Shown: piece by piece, positions 46,090 through 54,485 of the stretch | Position numbering within the stretch: the stretch's first letter is position 1 | Layout of the letters: every line of letters begins with the position of its first letter | Source: Clostridium bowmanii | GTDB lineage: Bacteria > Bacillota > Clostridia > Clostridiales > Clostridiaceae | NCBI RefSeq assembly: GCF_018861315.1 | Contig: NZ_JAHLDL010000012.1 | Coordinates: 62,001-126,000 of the forward strand | DNA: 64,000 nt | Direction of reading: 5' to 3' | The notes under the pieces: generated by a model | The model's database searches: none | What the model saw: the letters and a program-made list of their open reading frames with translations, nothing else | Told to the model about the DNA's origin: nothing | Translations under genes and position numbers: made by a program

Positions 46090-48024
46090 ATGAATTTATT
46101 AACAGTAGAAGAAGTGAGTAAAAGTTATAGTGAGAGAATACTCATTAATAAAGCATCACTTGGCATAAGTGATGGTGATAAAATTGGATTAATCGGAGTT
46201 AATGGTACTGGAAAATCTACTTTTTTAAAAATAATAGCTGGACTTGAAGTTCCGGATACCGGAAGAATTTTAAAGGGCAGTATGGTCAATATAGAATATT
46301 TACCGCAAGATCCTGAATTTGATTCAGAAGCTACAGTGCTAGAACAGATTTTTAAAAGTGATACTGATGTAATGAAGGTTATAAGAGAATATGAAGCTGC
46401 TATAGAAAAATTACAAAAAAATCCAGAAGATGAAACACTTCAAAAATCATTGATGAACTACAACAATAAAATGGATGCCTGTAATGGATGGCAAGTTCAA
46501 AATGAAGCTAAAATTATATTAACAAAGCTTGGCATAACTAATTTTAAGGAGCGTATAGGGAACCTTTCCGGAGGACAAAGGAAGCGAGTTGCCCTATGTA
46601 GTGCACTAATTACTCCTTCTGATTTATTGATCTTAGATGAGCCTACAAACCATATGGACAATAAAATAATAGATTGGTTAGAGAATTATTTGAATAATAG
46701 AAAAGGCGCACTACTTATGATTACCCATGATAGATATTTCTTAGATAGGATAACAAATAAGATTTTAGAACTTGATAGGGGGGTCTTATATAGTTATCAG
46801 GGGAATTATAGTGTTTTTCTAGAAAAGAAAGTTGAAAGAATGGCTTTAATGGATGCGCTAGAGAGAAAAAGACAAGGTTTATTTAAAAAGGAACTAGCAT
46901 GGATAAGACGTGGGGCAAAAGCTAGAACTACAAAGCAAAAGGCTAGAATAGATCGTTTTGAGGATCTTCAAGATGCCAAAATAGATCTTTCAAATGATAA
47001 GTTAGAATTATCTTCAGCATCAACTAGGCTTGGTAAAAAGATTATTAATGTAGAGAGCATTTATAAAGCCTATGGTGAGAATAAGTTAATCGCAGATTTT
47101 AGTCACATATTTACCAAGAGAGATAAAGTGGGCATTATAGGACCTAATGGTATAGGAAAGTCTACACTTATGAATATTTTAAGTGGAATGATAAAACAAG
47201 ATAGCGGACTTATAGAATGGGGCGAAACTGTTAAAATTGGCTATTTTCATCAAGAGAATGGTGCTATGGATGAAAATATGAGGGCCATTGATTATATTCG
47301 TGAAGCAGCAGAATATATATCTACAGGGGATGGAGAAAAGATTACAGCTTCTCAAATGCTTGAGAGATTTTTATTTGATGGAACCACCCAGTATTCTTTT
47401 ATTTCTAAATTGTCAGGTGGAGAAAAGAGAAGATTATACTTATCAAGAATTCTTATGGAAGCTCCAAATGTTTTGTTTCTAGATGAGCCTACCAATGACT
47501 TCGATATTCAGACCTTGGCAGTACTAGAAGATTATTTAGATGGATTCGCTGGAGTGGTTATAACTGTATCCCATGATAGATATTTTTTAGATAGAGTTGC
47601 AGAAAAAATATTCAGTTTTGAAGGAAATGAAAAAATAATCCAATTTGTAGGAAATTACTCAGAGTATCAAGAATATATAGAAAAAAATTCAAACTTACTT
47701 GAAGTCAATGAGAGTGTAATTAAAGTGGACAAAAAAGATGAAGATAAGGAAAAGAAAAGCTACGATTCTAAAAAAGATAAGCCATTAAAGTTTACATTTA
47801 AAGAGCAAAAGGAATTCGAAGAAATTGATGGCAGAATTGAGGAAAAAGAAGCAGAACTGGAAGAGGTTAGTAAAAAAATCAATGGTGGCAGTAGTGATTT
47901 TGAATATTTAGAGAAACTAGTTAAGCAACAAAAGGATGTAGCAAGAGAACTGGAACAGTACATTACAAGATGGACATATTTAAATGAATTAGATGAGGAA
48001 ATAGAGGCGCAGAAAAATAGTTGA
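46090..48024 (+). CDS. ABC-F family ATPase (Uup-like, with C-terminal coiled coil)
   Basis: 644 residues with two ABC domains and no membrane part. NBD1: Walker A GVNGTGKST (about 38), signature LSGGQRKRVALCSAL, Walker [13 protein letters not shown]. The linker with Arg/Lys-rich LAWIRRGAKARTTKQKARI follows. NBD2: GPNGIGKST, LSGGEKRRLYLSRIL, VLFLDEPTNDFD. The C-terminal Lys/Glu-rich coiled coil (about 560-640, IDGRIEEKEAELEEVSKKI) is the ABC_tran_CTD of Uup-type proteins. ABC-F proteins act on ribosomes or, for Uup, in DNA-linked housekeeping. I see no extended antibiotic-protection loop. Upstream of the helicase gene; probably co-transcribed. Confidence 0.92.
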   Translation: MNLLTVEEVSKSYSERILINKASLGISDGDKIGLIGVNGTGKSTFLKIIAGLEVPDTGRILKGSMVNIEYLPQDPEFDSEATVLEQIFKSDTDVMKVIREYEAAIEKLQKNPEDETLQKSLMNYNNKMDACNGWQVQNEAKIILTKLGITNFKERIGNLSGGQRKRVALCSALITPSDLLILDEPTNHMDNKIIDWLENYLNNRKGALLMITHDRYFLDRITNKILELDRGVLYSYQGNYSVFLEKKVERMALMDALERKRQGLFKKELAWIRRGAKARTTKQKARIDRFEDLQDAKIDLSNDKLELSSASTRLGKKIINVESIYKAYGENKLIADFSHIFTKRDKVGIIGPNGIGKSTLMNILSGMIKQDSGLIEWGETVKIGYFHQENGAMDENMRAIDYIREAAEYISTGDGEKITASQMLERFLFDGTTQYSFISKLSGGEKRRLYLSRILMEAPNVLFLDEPTNDFDIQTLAVLEDYLDGFAGVVITVSHDRYFLDRVAEKIFSFEGNEKIIQFVGNYSEYQEYIEKNSNLLEVNESVIKVDKKDEDKEKKSYDSKKDKPLKFTFKEQKEFEEIDGRIEEKEAELEEVSKKINGGSSDFEYLEKLVKQQKDVARELEQYITRWTYLNELDEEIEAQKNS

Positions 48025-48079
48025 AATTATTAAAAAGTTTAAATTATAAAGAAGTTAAAATTGCTAAGAAGGTAAAATT

Positions 48080-50446
48080 ATGGGTAAAAATAAAGAAATA
48101 AAAATATCTGTGCGTAATTTAGTGGAATTTGTACTAAGATCTGGGGATTTAGATACCAGGTTTATGGGTAGCAGTAGAGCTGTTGAGGGTACTAAAGCAC
48201 ATCAGAAAATTCAAAAGGAAAACAGAGAAAAATATTCTGTTCTCCTTGGAGAAGAATATTTGTCCGAAGTTAGTTTAAAACATATAGTATCATATGATGG
48301 AGGTAACATCGTAATTGACGGGCGTGCTGATGGTATTCTAATAAAAGATAAGGTCGTCACCATAGATGAGATTAAAACAGTTACTAAAGATTTAGATTTG
48401 CTCCATGAGGATTATAATAGTCTTCACTGGGCTCAAGCAAAGTGTTATGCATATATATATGGAATGCAAAATAATCTGAAATTTATTAACGTGCAATTAA
48501 CTTATTATCAAATTGATAATGAAAAGATCAGAAGATTCTTAAAGATCCTTTCTATTGAAGAGCTACAGGATTTCTTTAATGAAATTATTTCTAGTTATTT
48601 TATATGGGCAAACATAACCAGTGATTGGAATGAAAAAAGAGATAATACTATAAAAGATTTGAAATTTCCTTTTGATAATTATAGAGCTGGTCAAAGAGAA
48701 CTAGCTGTTTCTGTGTATAGAACAGTATTAGAAGGTAAGAAAATGTTCCTTCAAGCACCCACTGGGGTAGGTAAAACAATATCTACCTTGTTTCCAGCTG
48801 TGAAAGCCATGGGTGAAGGATGTACTTCAAAAATTTTTTACTTAACAGCTAAAACTATAACAAGACAGGTTGCTGAGGTTGCCTTCCATAAGATGAAAGA
48901 GCATGGACTTAAATTTAAAACCATTATAATAACTGCCAAGGATAAAATATGCTTTAGTAAAGGTAGCGCTTGTAATCCTGACCAATGTAAATTTGCAAAA
49001 GGACATTTCGATAGGGTTAATGAGGCTATAATTGATATTTTAAAGAATGAAGATACATATAGCAGAGAAATAATTGAGAACTATTCAATTAAGTATAACG
49101 TTTGTCCCTTTGAATTTTCATTGGATTTAACACTATGGTCTGATTGTGTTATATGTGATTATAATTATGTTTTTGACCCTAGAGTTTACCTAAAGAGATT
49201 CTTTATGGACAACAATGGAGATTATACTATTTTGGTTGATGAGGCTCATAATTTAGTGGACAGAGCTCGCGAAATGTTTTCGGCGCAGTTTCATAAAGAA
49301 CCACTTTTAGCATTGAAAAGAGAAATAAAAGGTGCAGATGGTAGTTTGTATAAAGCTTTGAATAAGCTAAATGCTTTTATGCTAAGTATGAAGAAAATGT
49401 GTAATGAAGAGGGATATTATAAGCAAAATGCTGAGCCGGCAGGTATATACAACCTCCTTAACAATCTTACTAAAATATTAGAAGTATGGCTTACAAAAAA
49501 TGAAAAATCTAAGGTGTATGACAATTTTTTAGAATTGTATTTTAATTCTTTGAGTTTTATTCGAATAGCTGAACTTTATGATGATAAATACATAACATAT
49601 GTGGAATGCACGGAGGATGATGTGGTATTAAAGATGTTTTGTTTGGATCCATCTAAACTTTTAAGAGAGGCATCTAAAAGAGGTAGGTCTGTGGTTTATT
49701 TCTCTGCAACTCTGCTACCACTATTATATTTTAAAGAAATTTTGGGTGGAGAAAGTGAAGATTATCATTTAACTTTAGATTCTCCCTTCAATAAAAATAA
49801 ACTTAAATTAATGATAGCTAGGGATATTTCTACTAAATATAAATATAGAGAAAATAGTTACTCAAAAATAGTAGAATACATTTATGCTGTGGTAAGTGCT
49901 AAGAGTGGAAATTACTTGGCGTTTTTTCCATCATATAAGTATATGGATGCGGTGAGTAATTTGTTTGCTGAAAAATATCCGCATATTAATATAAGGATTC
50001 AAAGTAATTTTATGACTGAAGATGCCAGAGAAGCTTTTCTACAAAATTTTAGTGATAGTGATTCTAAAAATGTTTTAGGATTTGGAGTTTTAGGTGGTAT
50101 CTTTTCTGAAGGTATTGATTTGAAAGGTGATAGATTAATTGGTGTAATAATAATCGGTGTTGGACTTCCGATGATTTGCTTTGAAAGAGAAATCATTGCG
50201 GAGTACTATGATAATAAAAGTAATTGTGGTTATGAATATGCTTATATGTACCCAGGTATGAATAAAGTATTACAAGCAGCGGGAAGGGTAATTAGAACAG
50301 AGGAAGATAGAGGCATTGTGCTTTTAATAGATGATAGATTCCTTCATCAAAGGTATAGAAAACTATTTCCAAAGCAATGGGAGTGTTATCTTAAAATAAC
50401 TAATAACACTGTTGCAAAAAAAGAAATTTGTGAATTTTGGGAATAA
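48080..50446 (+). CDS. XPD/DinG-type Fe-S helicase with N-terminal PD-(D/E)XK nuclease-like domain
   Basis: 788 residues. Residues 65-130 contain VIDGRAD84, then IDE97-I-K99 and HWAQAKCYAYIYG, the D...ExK...QxxxY pattern of RecB-family PD-(D/E)XK nucleases. Helicase part: Walker A APTGVGKT (226-233), an Fe-S-type Cys set (ICFSKGSACNPDQCKF and later NVCPFEF with DCVICDYNY), DEAH (387-390), then motifs IV-VI including GGIFSEGIDLKGDRLIG and QAAGRVIRTEEDRG. The XPD/Rad3 superfamily unwinds 5'-3'. A nuclease and helicase in one chain suggests repair of flaps or damaged forks, or a defence-like role. 55 nt after the ABC-F gene, strong terminator behind. Ribosome site is weak (AAGAAGG). Confidence 0.88.
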   Translation: MGKNKEIKISVRNLVEFVLRSGDLDTRFMGSSRAVEGTKAHQKIQKENREKYSVLLGEEYLSEVSLKHIVSYDGGNIVIDGRADGILIKDKVVTIDEIKTVTKDLDLLHEDYNSLHWAQAKCYAYIYGMQNNLKFINVQLTYYQIDNEKIRRFLKILSIEELQDFFNEIISSYFIWANITSDWNEKRDNTIKDLKFPFDNYRAGQRELAVSVYRTVLEGKKMFLQAPTGVGKTISTLFPAVKAMGEGCTSKIFYLTAKTITRQVAEVAFHKMKEHGLKFKTIIITAKDKICFSKGSACNPDQCKFAKGHFDRVNEAIIDILKNEDTYSREIIENYSIKYNVCPFEFSLDLTLWSDCVICDYNYVFDPRVYLKRFFMDNNGDYTILVDEAHNLVDRAREMFSAQFHKEPLLALKREIKGADGSLYKALNKLNAFMLSMKKMCNEEGYYKQNAEPAGIYNLLNNLTKILEVWLTKNEKSKVYDNFLELYFNSLSFIRIAELYDDKYITYVECTEDDVVLKMFCLDPSKLLREASKRGRSVVYFSATLLPLLYFKEILGGESEDYHLTLDSPFNKNKLKLMIARDISTKYKYRENSYSKIVEYIYAVVSAKSGNYLAFFPSYKYMDAVSNLFAEKYPHINIRIQSNFMTEDAREAFLQNFSDSDSKNVLGFGVLGGIFSEGIDLKGDRLIGVIIIGVGLPMICFEREIIAEYYDNKSNCGYEYAYMYPGMNKVLQAAGRVIRTEEDRGIVLLIDDRFLHQRYRKLFPKQWECYLKITNNTVAKKEICEFWE

Positions 50447-50449
50447 AGC

Positions 50450-50484
50450 AAAAAAACTTGAGCATCTGCTCAAGTTTTTTTATA
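50450..50484 (+). terminator. Terminator of the helicase gene
   Basis: AAAAAAACTTGAGCA-TC-TGCTCAAGTTTTTTT. Confidence 0.95.
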
Positions 50485-50515
50485 TAATTAATCAAAATTA
50501 TATAATGTGTATATT

Positions 50516-50527
50516 GGGGGGGGGGGG
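50516..50527 (+). repeat. Poly-G tract (12 G)
   Basis: Twelve consecutive G in a very AT-rich context, 10 nt after TATAAT. Homopolymers like this slip in replication and often vary between cells or assemblies. Confidence 0.9.
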
Positions 50528-50598
50528 ATAAAGAAAAGGAAAGAAATTACTCATAATTGCTACAAATATATCTACATTAATATAAGATATTTACAACC

Positions 50599-50676
50599 GT
50601 GAATACGATAATTGTTCTCTGTTTGTTAGCATCAATATTAGTACAAATAATCACCATCATTGTTAAATATTTATAA
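50599..50676 (+). CDS. Possible 25-residue hydrophobic peptide
   Basis: GTG AAT ACG ATA ... TTA TAA encodes one membrane helix (IIVLCLLASILVQIITIIV) with a short KYL tail. Size and hydropathy recall type I toxin or small membrane peptides. There is no good ribosome site before the GTG and no family is recognised, so coding status is doubtful. Confidence 0.25.
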   Translation: MNTIIVLCLLASILVQIITIIVKYL

Positions 50677-50968
50677 AGTAAACAGTTTCCTTTTTATCTT
50701 TTGTTTTGGGGAATTTTAATCTTTGTAGATTTATATCGAAATAAGTTTTATCGTTTGTAGTTACATCATTGTTGTGTTTCGACTTATTTCTTATTTATAG
50801 AGTAACATGATTAACACAAATAGTCAATACGTTTTTTAAAAATTTAATATGACAAACAGTAAAAGCAAAAAATGATATATAAATTCGACAAAAAGTATAA
50901 AATTTGGGATTTAGAATATGCGAATTTAAAAAAATGCAATATATTTCAACAATTTATTTACTAGTAAA

Positions 50969-51421
50969 CTATTTATTTTCAAAAGAACAAAAGGAAGAAT
51001 TATATACAATGTCTAAATGTTTTATGAACTCTATTTTATCATCAGAATCTATTAATTTTAATGCTTCATTTACAAATTCACATCTTTTATTTAACACTTT
51101 ATTGATAATATTGTAACCCTTTTGCAAAACATTAACTTTAACTACTCTTCTGTCGAATACATCCCTTGATCTTTCTACAAGATGACTATTTTCCATTCTA
51201 TCAACTAAATCAGTAATAGTACTAGGAGCTTGAAAAAGTTTTGTGCTAAGGTCACTTATGCTTAATCCTCCATTGTTTATTAAACATTGAAGGGCATCAA
51301 ATTGAGGAGGTGTAATTTTATAGTCGTTAAGTATGACTCTCCCTCTTTTTTTTATACCAAAACAAATTTTTCTTAATAAAAATTCGATTTTTATTATATT
51401 TTCATCATAATTTTCATTCAT
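50969..51421 (-). CDS. MarR family transcriptional regulator
   Basis: 150 residues. Winged helix: ITPPQFDALQCLINNGGLSISDLSTKLFQAPSTITDLVDRMENSHLVERSRDVFDRRVVKVNVLQKG, with the recognition helix at SPSTITDLVDR-type position and the D-R-R wing. Flanking helices give the dimer interface. The start has GGAGAGG upstream on the minus strand. A long palindrome lies 55 nt before the start, suggesting autoregulation. The target effector is unknown; no transporter or enzyme gene is adjacent. Confidence 0.92.
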   Translation of the reverse strand: MNENYDENIIKIEFLLRKICFGIKKRGRVILNDYKITPPQFDALQCLINNGGLSISDLSTKLFQAPSTITDLVDRMENSHLVERSRDVFDRRVVKVNVLQKGYNIINKVLNKRCEFVNEALKLIDSDDKIEFIKHLDIVYNSSFCSFENK

Positions 51422-51476
51422 ATTAATCCTCTCCTAATTTTTCTAGAATAAAAAACAACAATTATTTTCACTCATA

Positions 51477-51529
51477 GGGCATATAATTATTTCGTAACAC
51501 GAATAATTATATACCCGTAGAATTATTCG
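51477..51529 (-). promoter_or_regulatory. Palindromic operator array of the MarR gene
   Basis: GGG-ATATAATTATT (from 51477) mirrors AATAATTATAT-CCC (to 51516), 15 paired bases around an 8-nt centre. A further inverted half site, AATTATTCG (521-529), mirrors CGAATAATT (500-508). Three half sites in 53 bp ahead of a MarR gene fit autoregulatory binding of dimers. Confidence 0.7.
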
Positions 51530-51752
51530 GTCAATAAAAACTCCATAAAATGATGTTATTAACAATTATTTCTTGAATTTTCTTGAAAAAAAAACATCCA
51601 TACAATATTATGAATTATTTTCTGATAATTTTTACAGAAAATTAATAATGATTTAAGGGTTAAAGTGCTAGAATTGTATTATAAGAATAACAAGGGTTAT
51701 AAAAATTGTAAATTGGTATGTACTTCAGAGAATAATAGGAGGAATCGTATAA

Positions 51753-52229
51753 ATGTCTGTTAAGTTTTCTAGAGAAGTTTATGGCTGGGATAGATTTTCA
51801 AAAATATCCTTAACGGTAGGAATATTTTTGTTTGTAACTAGATATGCAATGATTTTAGGAATAGCAATTATTATTTACTCTATTTGGAGAAGCAAATCAT
51901 CTAGGGTACGGGGTAGAAATAATACAAAATTTGTTTTTGAAAATACGAAAAGAGGGGTCCATCATAACATGGATAATTTGAAAAAAAACATTAAATTAAT
52001 TAATATTAAAAAAAATATGGAATTAATCAACAAAAAAATTAAAAATGATATGGAATTAATTAGTAATAAAATTAAGAAATACAAACCTATGGAATCATTA
52101 AAACAAAGAAGAAAGTATATAATAACTAGTTGCCCTAAATGCCAACAAAAATTAAGACTACCAAAGGGAAAGGGTAAGATTATTGCAACTTGCTCAAAGT
52201 GTTCTAGTGTGTTTAGGCTAAAAACATAA
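51753..52229 (+). CDS. Membrane-anchored zinc-ribbon protein, unknown function
   Basis: 158 residues. After an amphipathic start (MSVKFSREVYGWDRFSKISL) there are one or two hydrophobic segments (about 17-47, with LFVTRYAMILGIAIIIYSIW). A Lys/Asn-rich region follows with an internal repeat (LINIKKNMELINKKIKN, then DMELISNKIKK). The C-terminal zinc ribbon is SCPKCQQKLRLPKGKGKII followed by ATCSKCSSVFRL (two C-x2-C pairs). ATAGGAGGAA precedes the ATG. The layout resembles small Firmicute membrane zinc-ribbon proteins of unknown role. A terminator follows. Confidence 0.75.
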   Translation: MSVKFSREVYGWDRFSKISLTVGIFLFVTRYAMILGIAIIIYSIWRSKSSRVRGRNNTKFVFENTKRGVHHNMDNLKKNIKLINIKKNMELINKKIKNDMELISNKIKKYKPMESLKQRRKYIITSCPKCQQKLRLPKGKGKIIATCSKCSSVFRLKT

Positions 52230-52240
52230 AAAATAAAAAA

Positions 52241-52290
52241 TAAAAGCCAAAAGAGATATTCCTAAGATAGGATATTTCTTTTGGCTTTTA
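52241..52290. terminator. Terminator after the zinc-ribbon gene
   Basis: TAAAAGCCAAAAGAGATAT pairs with ATATTTCTTTTGGCTTTTA. Confidence 0.9.
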
Positions 52291-52310
52291 TAGTTCATTC
52301 AATAAATTAT

Positions 52311-52347
52311 AGATATTTCATAGTTTATAAATAAGCTATGAAATATC
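52311..52347 (-). terminator. Hairpin downstream of the abrB-type gene
   Basis: AGATATTTCATAG (52311-52323) pairs with CTATGAAATATCT (52335-52347), 20 nt after the minus-strand stop. Confidence 0.75.
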
Positions 52348-52367
52348 TAATAAAAAATTATCTTAAA

Positions 52368-52613
52368 TTATTTACCTGAACCTAATTCAGCAAGACAGTC
52401 TTTACAAATGTTTTTGCCTTTGTAGTTTACAACGTCTCTTGCATTTTGACAGAAAATACAAGCTGGTTCATATTTTTTAAGAATAATTTGCTCACCATCT
52501 ACATAAATTTCTAAAGCATCTTTGATATCTATATCCAAAGTTCTTCTCAATTCTATAGGAATAACAATTCTTCCAAGTTCGTCCACTTTTCTTACAATAC
52601 CTGTTGATTTCAT
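52368..52613 (-). CDS. abrB: AbrB-family transition-state regulator
   Basis: 81 residues. The swapped-hairpin DNA-binding domain STGIVRKVDELGRIVIPIELRRTLDI (about 3-30) is followed by DALEIYVDGEQIILKKYEPA. The C-terminal part contains C-x2-C ... C-x2-C (CIFCQNARDVVNYKGKNICKDC), as in clostridial AbrB. AbrB proteins govern the shift between growth, solventogenesis/toxin production and sporulation. SpoVT is larger, so AbrB is preferred. AAATTATATG start with GAGGAGG upstream. Monocistronic. Confidence 0.9.
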   Translation of the reverse strand: MKSTGIVRKVDELGRIVIPIELRRTLDIDIKDALEIYVDGEQIILKKYEPACIFCQNARDVVNYKGKNICKDCLAELGSGK

Positions 52614-52899
52614 ATAATTTCCTCCTCAAACATCTTTCGACTTATTTATATTTAAATTATAGCAAAACTAACATAAAACGTCAATAGGTTTATGAAAATA
52701 TTTAATAATAATAATTAAAATTAATAAACTTTTACGTATTATGCAAAAAACCTATAATAGTCTGTCATTTTAAACAGTTTTATAATACCTTCTACATTAT
52801 ACATAATTTTTTATAAAAATACAATAATTATAATGCACTGTAATTAGTGTAAAATATTAGGAGTATAAAATAATTTGAGAAATAAAAAAGAAGAAAATA

Positions 52900-52932
52900 A
52901 AAAAAGGCTAGCACCAATGGCACTAACCTTTA
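52900..52932 (-). terminator. Terminator of yajQ
   Basis: On the minus strand AAAGGTTAGTGCCA pairs with TGGTGCTAGCCTTT (two G-T) and is followed by a T run. Confidence 0.9.
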
Positions 52933-52941
52933 AATTTGTAA

Positions 52942-53433
52942 CTATCTATAATTAGTAAACTGAAGTGCAATTCCAAAATCTTTTGATTTTATAAGTGCCA
53001 TTACTTGTTGCAAATCGTCTAGGTCCTTACCAGTAATCCTTAATTGATTATCCATAATTTGCGCTTGAACCTTAATTTTAGTAGCTTTAATTTCCGCAAT
53101 TATTTTTTTTGCCTTTTCCGTAGAAATACCCTTTACAATTTTAGCAGTTTGTCTTGCAGAGCCTAAAGTAGCTTCATCTTGCTTTCCAAGGTCTAATGCT
53201 TTTCCAGATATACCTCTTTTAATTAATTTACTTACAAGAACTTCTATAACTGATTTCAATTTATAGTCATCATCAGATATTATTTTAATATCTTCTTTTA
53301 CTACCTTAATTTCAGTAATAGTGTTTTTAAAATCATACCTTTGTTTGATTTCCTTTAATGCTTGGTTTATTGCATTGTCTACTTCTTGCATATCTACATC
53401 TGATACTATGTCAAACGAATGTGCAGCTGCCAT
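52942..53433 (-). CDS. yajQ: YajQ family nucleotide-binding protein
   Basis: 163 residues, typical YajQ: SFDIVSDVDMQEVDNAINQA, KQRYDFKNT, KLIKRGISGKALDLGK, and the C-terminal KVQAQIMDNQLRITGKDLDDLQQVMALI. Two ferredoxin-like folds. In other bacteria YajQ binds cyclic-di-GMP or nucleic acid; its role in clostridia is not settled. GAGGAGG lies upstream on the minus strand. Confidence 0.93.
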   Translation of the reverse strand: MAAAHSFDIVSDVDMQEVDNAINQALKEIKQRYDFKNTITEIKVVKEDIKIISDDDYKLKSVIEVLVSKLIKRGISGKALDLGKQDEATLGSARQTAKIVKGISTEKAKKIIAEIKATKIKVQAQIMDNQLRITGKDLDDLQQVMALIKSKDFGIALQFTNYR

Positions 53434-53611
53434 AATTAAAAACCTCCTCTATATTTTCTTGTTGCCTAATTGAATTCTCTTAATTAATAGTAGGTTAATA
53501 ATCCGAAAATGTCCAGTGGTTAATGGGTAAAGATTATAAATTTATGCAATATTATTTTAATATAAGCTACAATTTACAAAAATAACATAAATATTTCATC
53601 TTATTTATGTA
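53434..53611. other. Gene-free stretch between yajQ and palindromic copy C
   Basis: AT-rich, holding the yajQ promoter region; I see no further feature. Confidence 0.4.
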
Positions 53612-53694
53612 AAAAAAGTATATATTACGTATAGTAATTCTTAGCGAAGTGATTGCACTAATCGTATTGCAGTATGCGTAATATATACTTTTTT
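53612..53694. repeat. Intergenic inverted-repeat element, copy C (short form)
   Basis: AAAAAAGTATATATTACG (53612-53629) and its exact complement (53677-53694) enclose TAGTAATTC-TTAGCGAAGTGATTGCA. Blocks AGTAATTC and GCGAAGTGA-TGCA match the inner arms of copies A and B, but the TGTTTGAGCG core is missing, as if deleted. Confidence 0.75.
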
Positions 53695-53807
53695 CCTTTT
53701 TTACTAAGGTATATAGAAAATGTAACGATATATTTACTAGACATAAAATAAATGTAACTTATGATGAAAATAATATGTAGCATAGATGGTTAGAAGGAGA
53801 AGAAACT

Positions 53808-54455
53808 TTGACAGCACTTAAAGAAAATAAGTTAATGACATTAAATAATATTAAAGTTAGGGAACAAAGTAAGCAAGTGGTACCATATATAAATCAACAT
53901 TTTCTTTTTAATACTCTAAACAGCATACTATCACTCTGCAGGGGAAATTCTGAAGAGGCTAGAAAAGTTGTTTTAGAACTTAGTAGTTATTTAAGATTCA
54001 ATTTTAATGTAACAGATGGAATTGTTTTTTTGTATGAGGAAATTGAGTGTATAAAATCTTATTTGTATATTCAGAAGGTTAGATTTGGTGATAGGTTAAA
54101 TATTGTGTATGATATTCAGGAAGATGTGAATTTTCTGATTCCTAAAAATTCGTTGTACAATTTAATAGATAATGCCATTACCCATGGAATTTTAAAAAAA
54201 AGTTTTGGAGGAACTATAACCTTTATTATTAAGCGAGATAGTGAAAAAATAGTAATAAGAATAAAGGATGATGGTGTTGGAATGGAGAAAGAGCAAATAC
54301 GGCAGATATTTAATAATGAAAAATGTGGTTCTATCTCAACTTTTAATTCTCAATATAGTGATTTATATGATGCTAAGTTAGAGATAATTAGTAAATTAGA
54401 TATTGGAACCTACATAAATTTATATATACCGATAGAGAATATAAAATACGAGTAA
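53808..54455 (+). CDS. Sensor-less LytS-type histidine kinase
   Basis: Only 215 residues. The His_kinase (LytS-type) motif is YINQH31FLFNTLNSIL, followed by the HATPase with N-box LIDNAITHG and G-box IKDDGVGM. There is no membrane segment or sensory domain; full-length relatives have 400-600 residues. TTG 53808 follows AAGGAG. It is probably a soluble kinase acting on the LytTR regulator 30 nt downstream. The last part (NNEKCGSIST ... DIGTYINLYIP) keeps the end of the ATPase fold, so this is not an obvious truncation at the C-terminus. Confidence 0.85.
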   Translation: MTALKENKLMTLNNIKVREQSKQVVPYINQHFLFNTLNSILSLCRGNSEEARKVVLELSSYLRFNFNVTDGIVFLYEEIECIKSYLYIQKVRFGDRLNIVYDIQEDVNFLIPKNSLYNLIDNAITHGILKKSFGGTITFIIKRDSEKIVIRIKDDGVGMEKEQIRQIFNNEKCGSISTFNSQYSDLYDAKLEIISKLDIGTYINLYIPIENIKYE

Positions 54456-54485
54456 ATTGTAAAATTTTAATATAGGTGGGGTAAT

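Larger units (their letters stand above)
50485..50968 (+). other. Gene-poor interval with G12 tract
   Basis: It contains a TATAAT (50501-50506), a run of 12 G (50516-50527), a possible 25-residue membrane peptide frame (50599-50676), and the wide dyad GAAATAAGT/ACTTATTTC (about 50739-50793). The rest is AT-rich without supportable genes. Confidence 0.6.
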
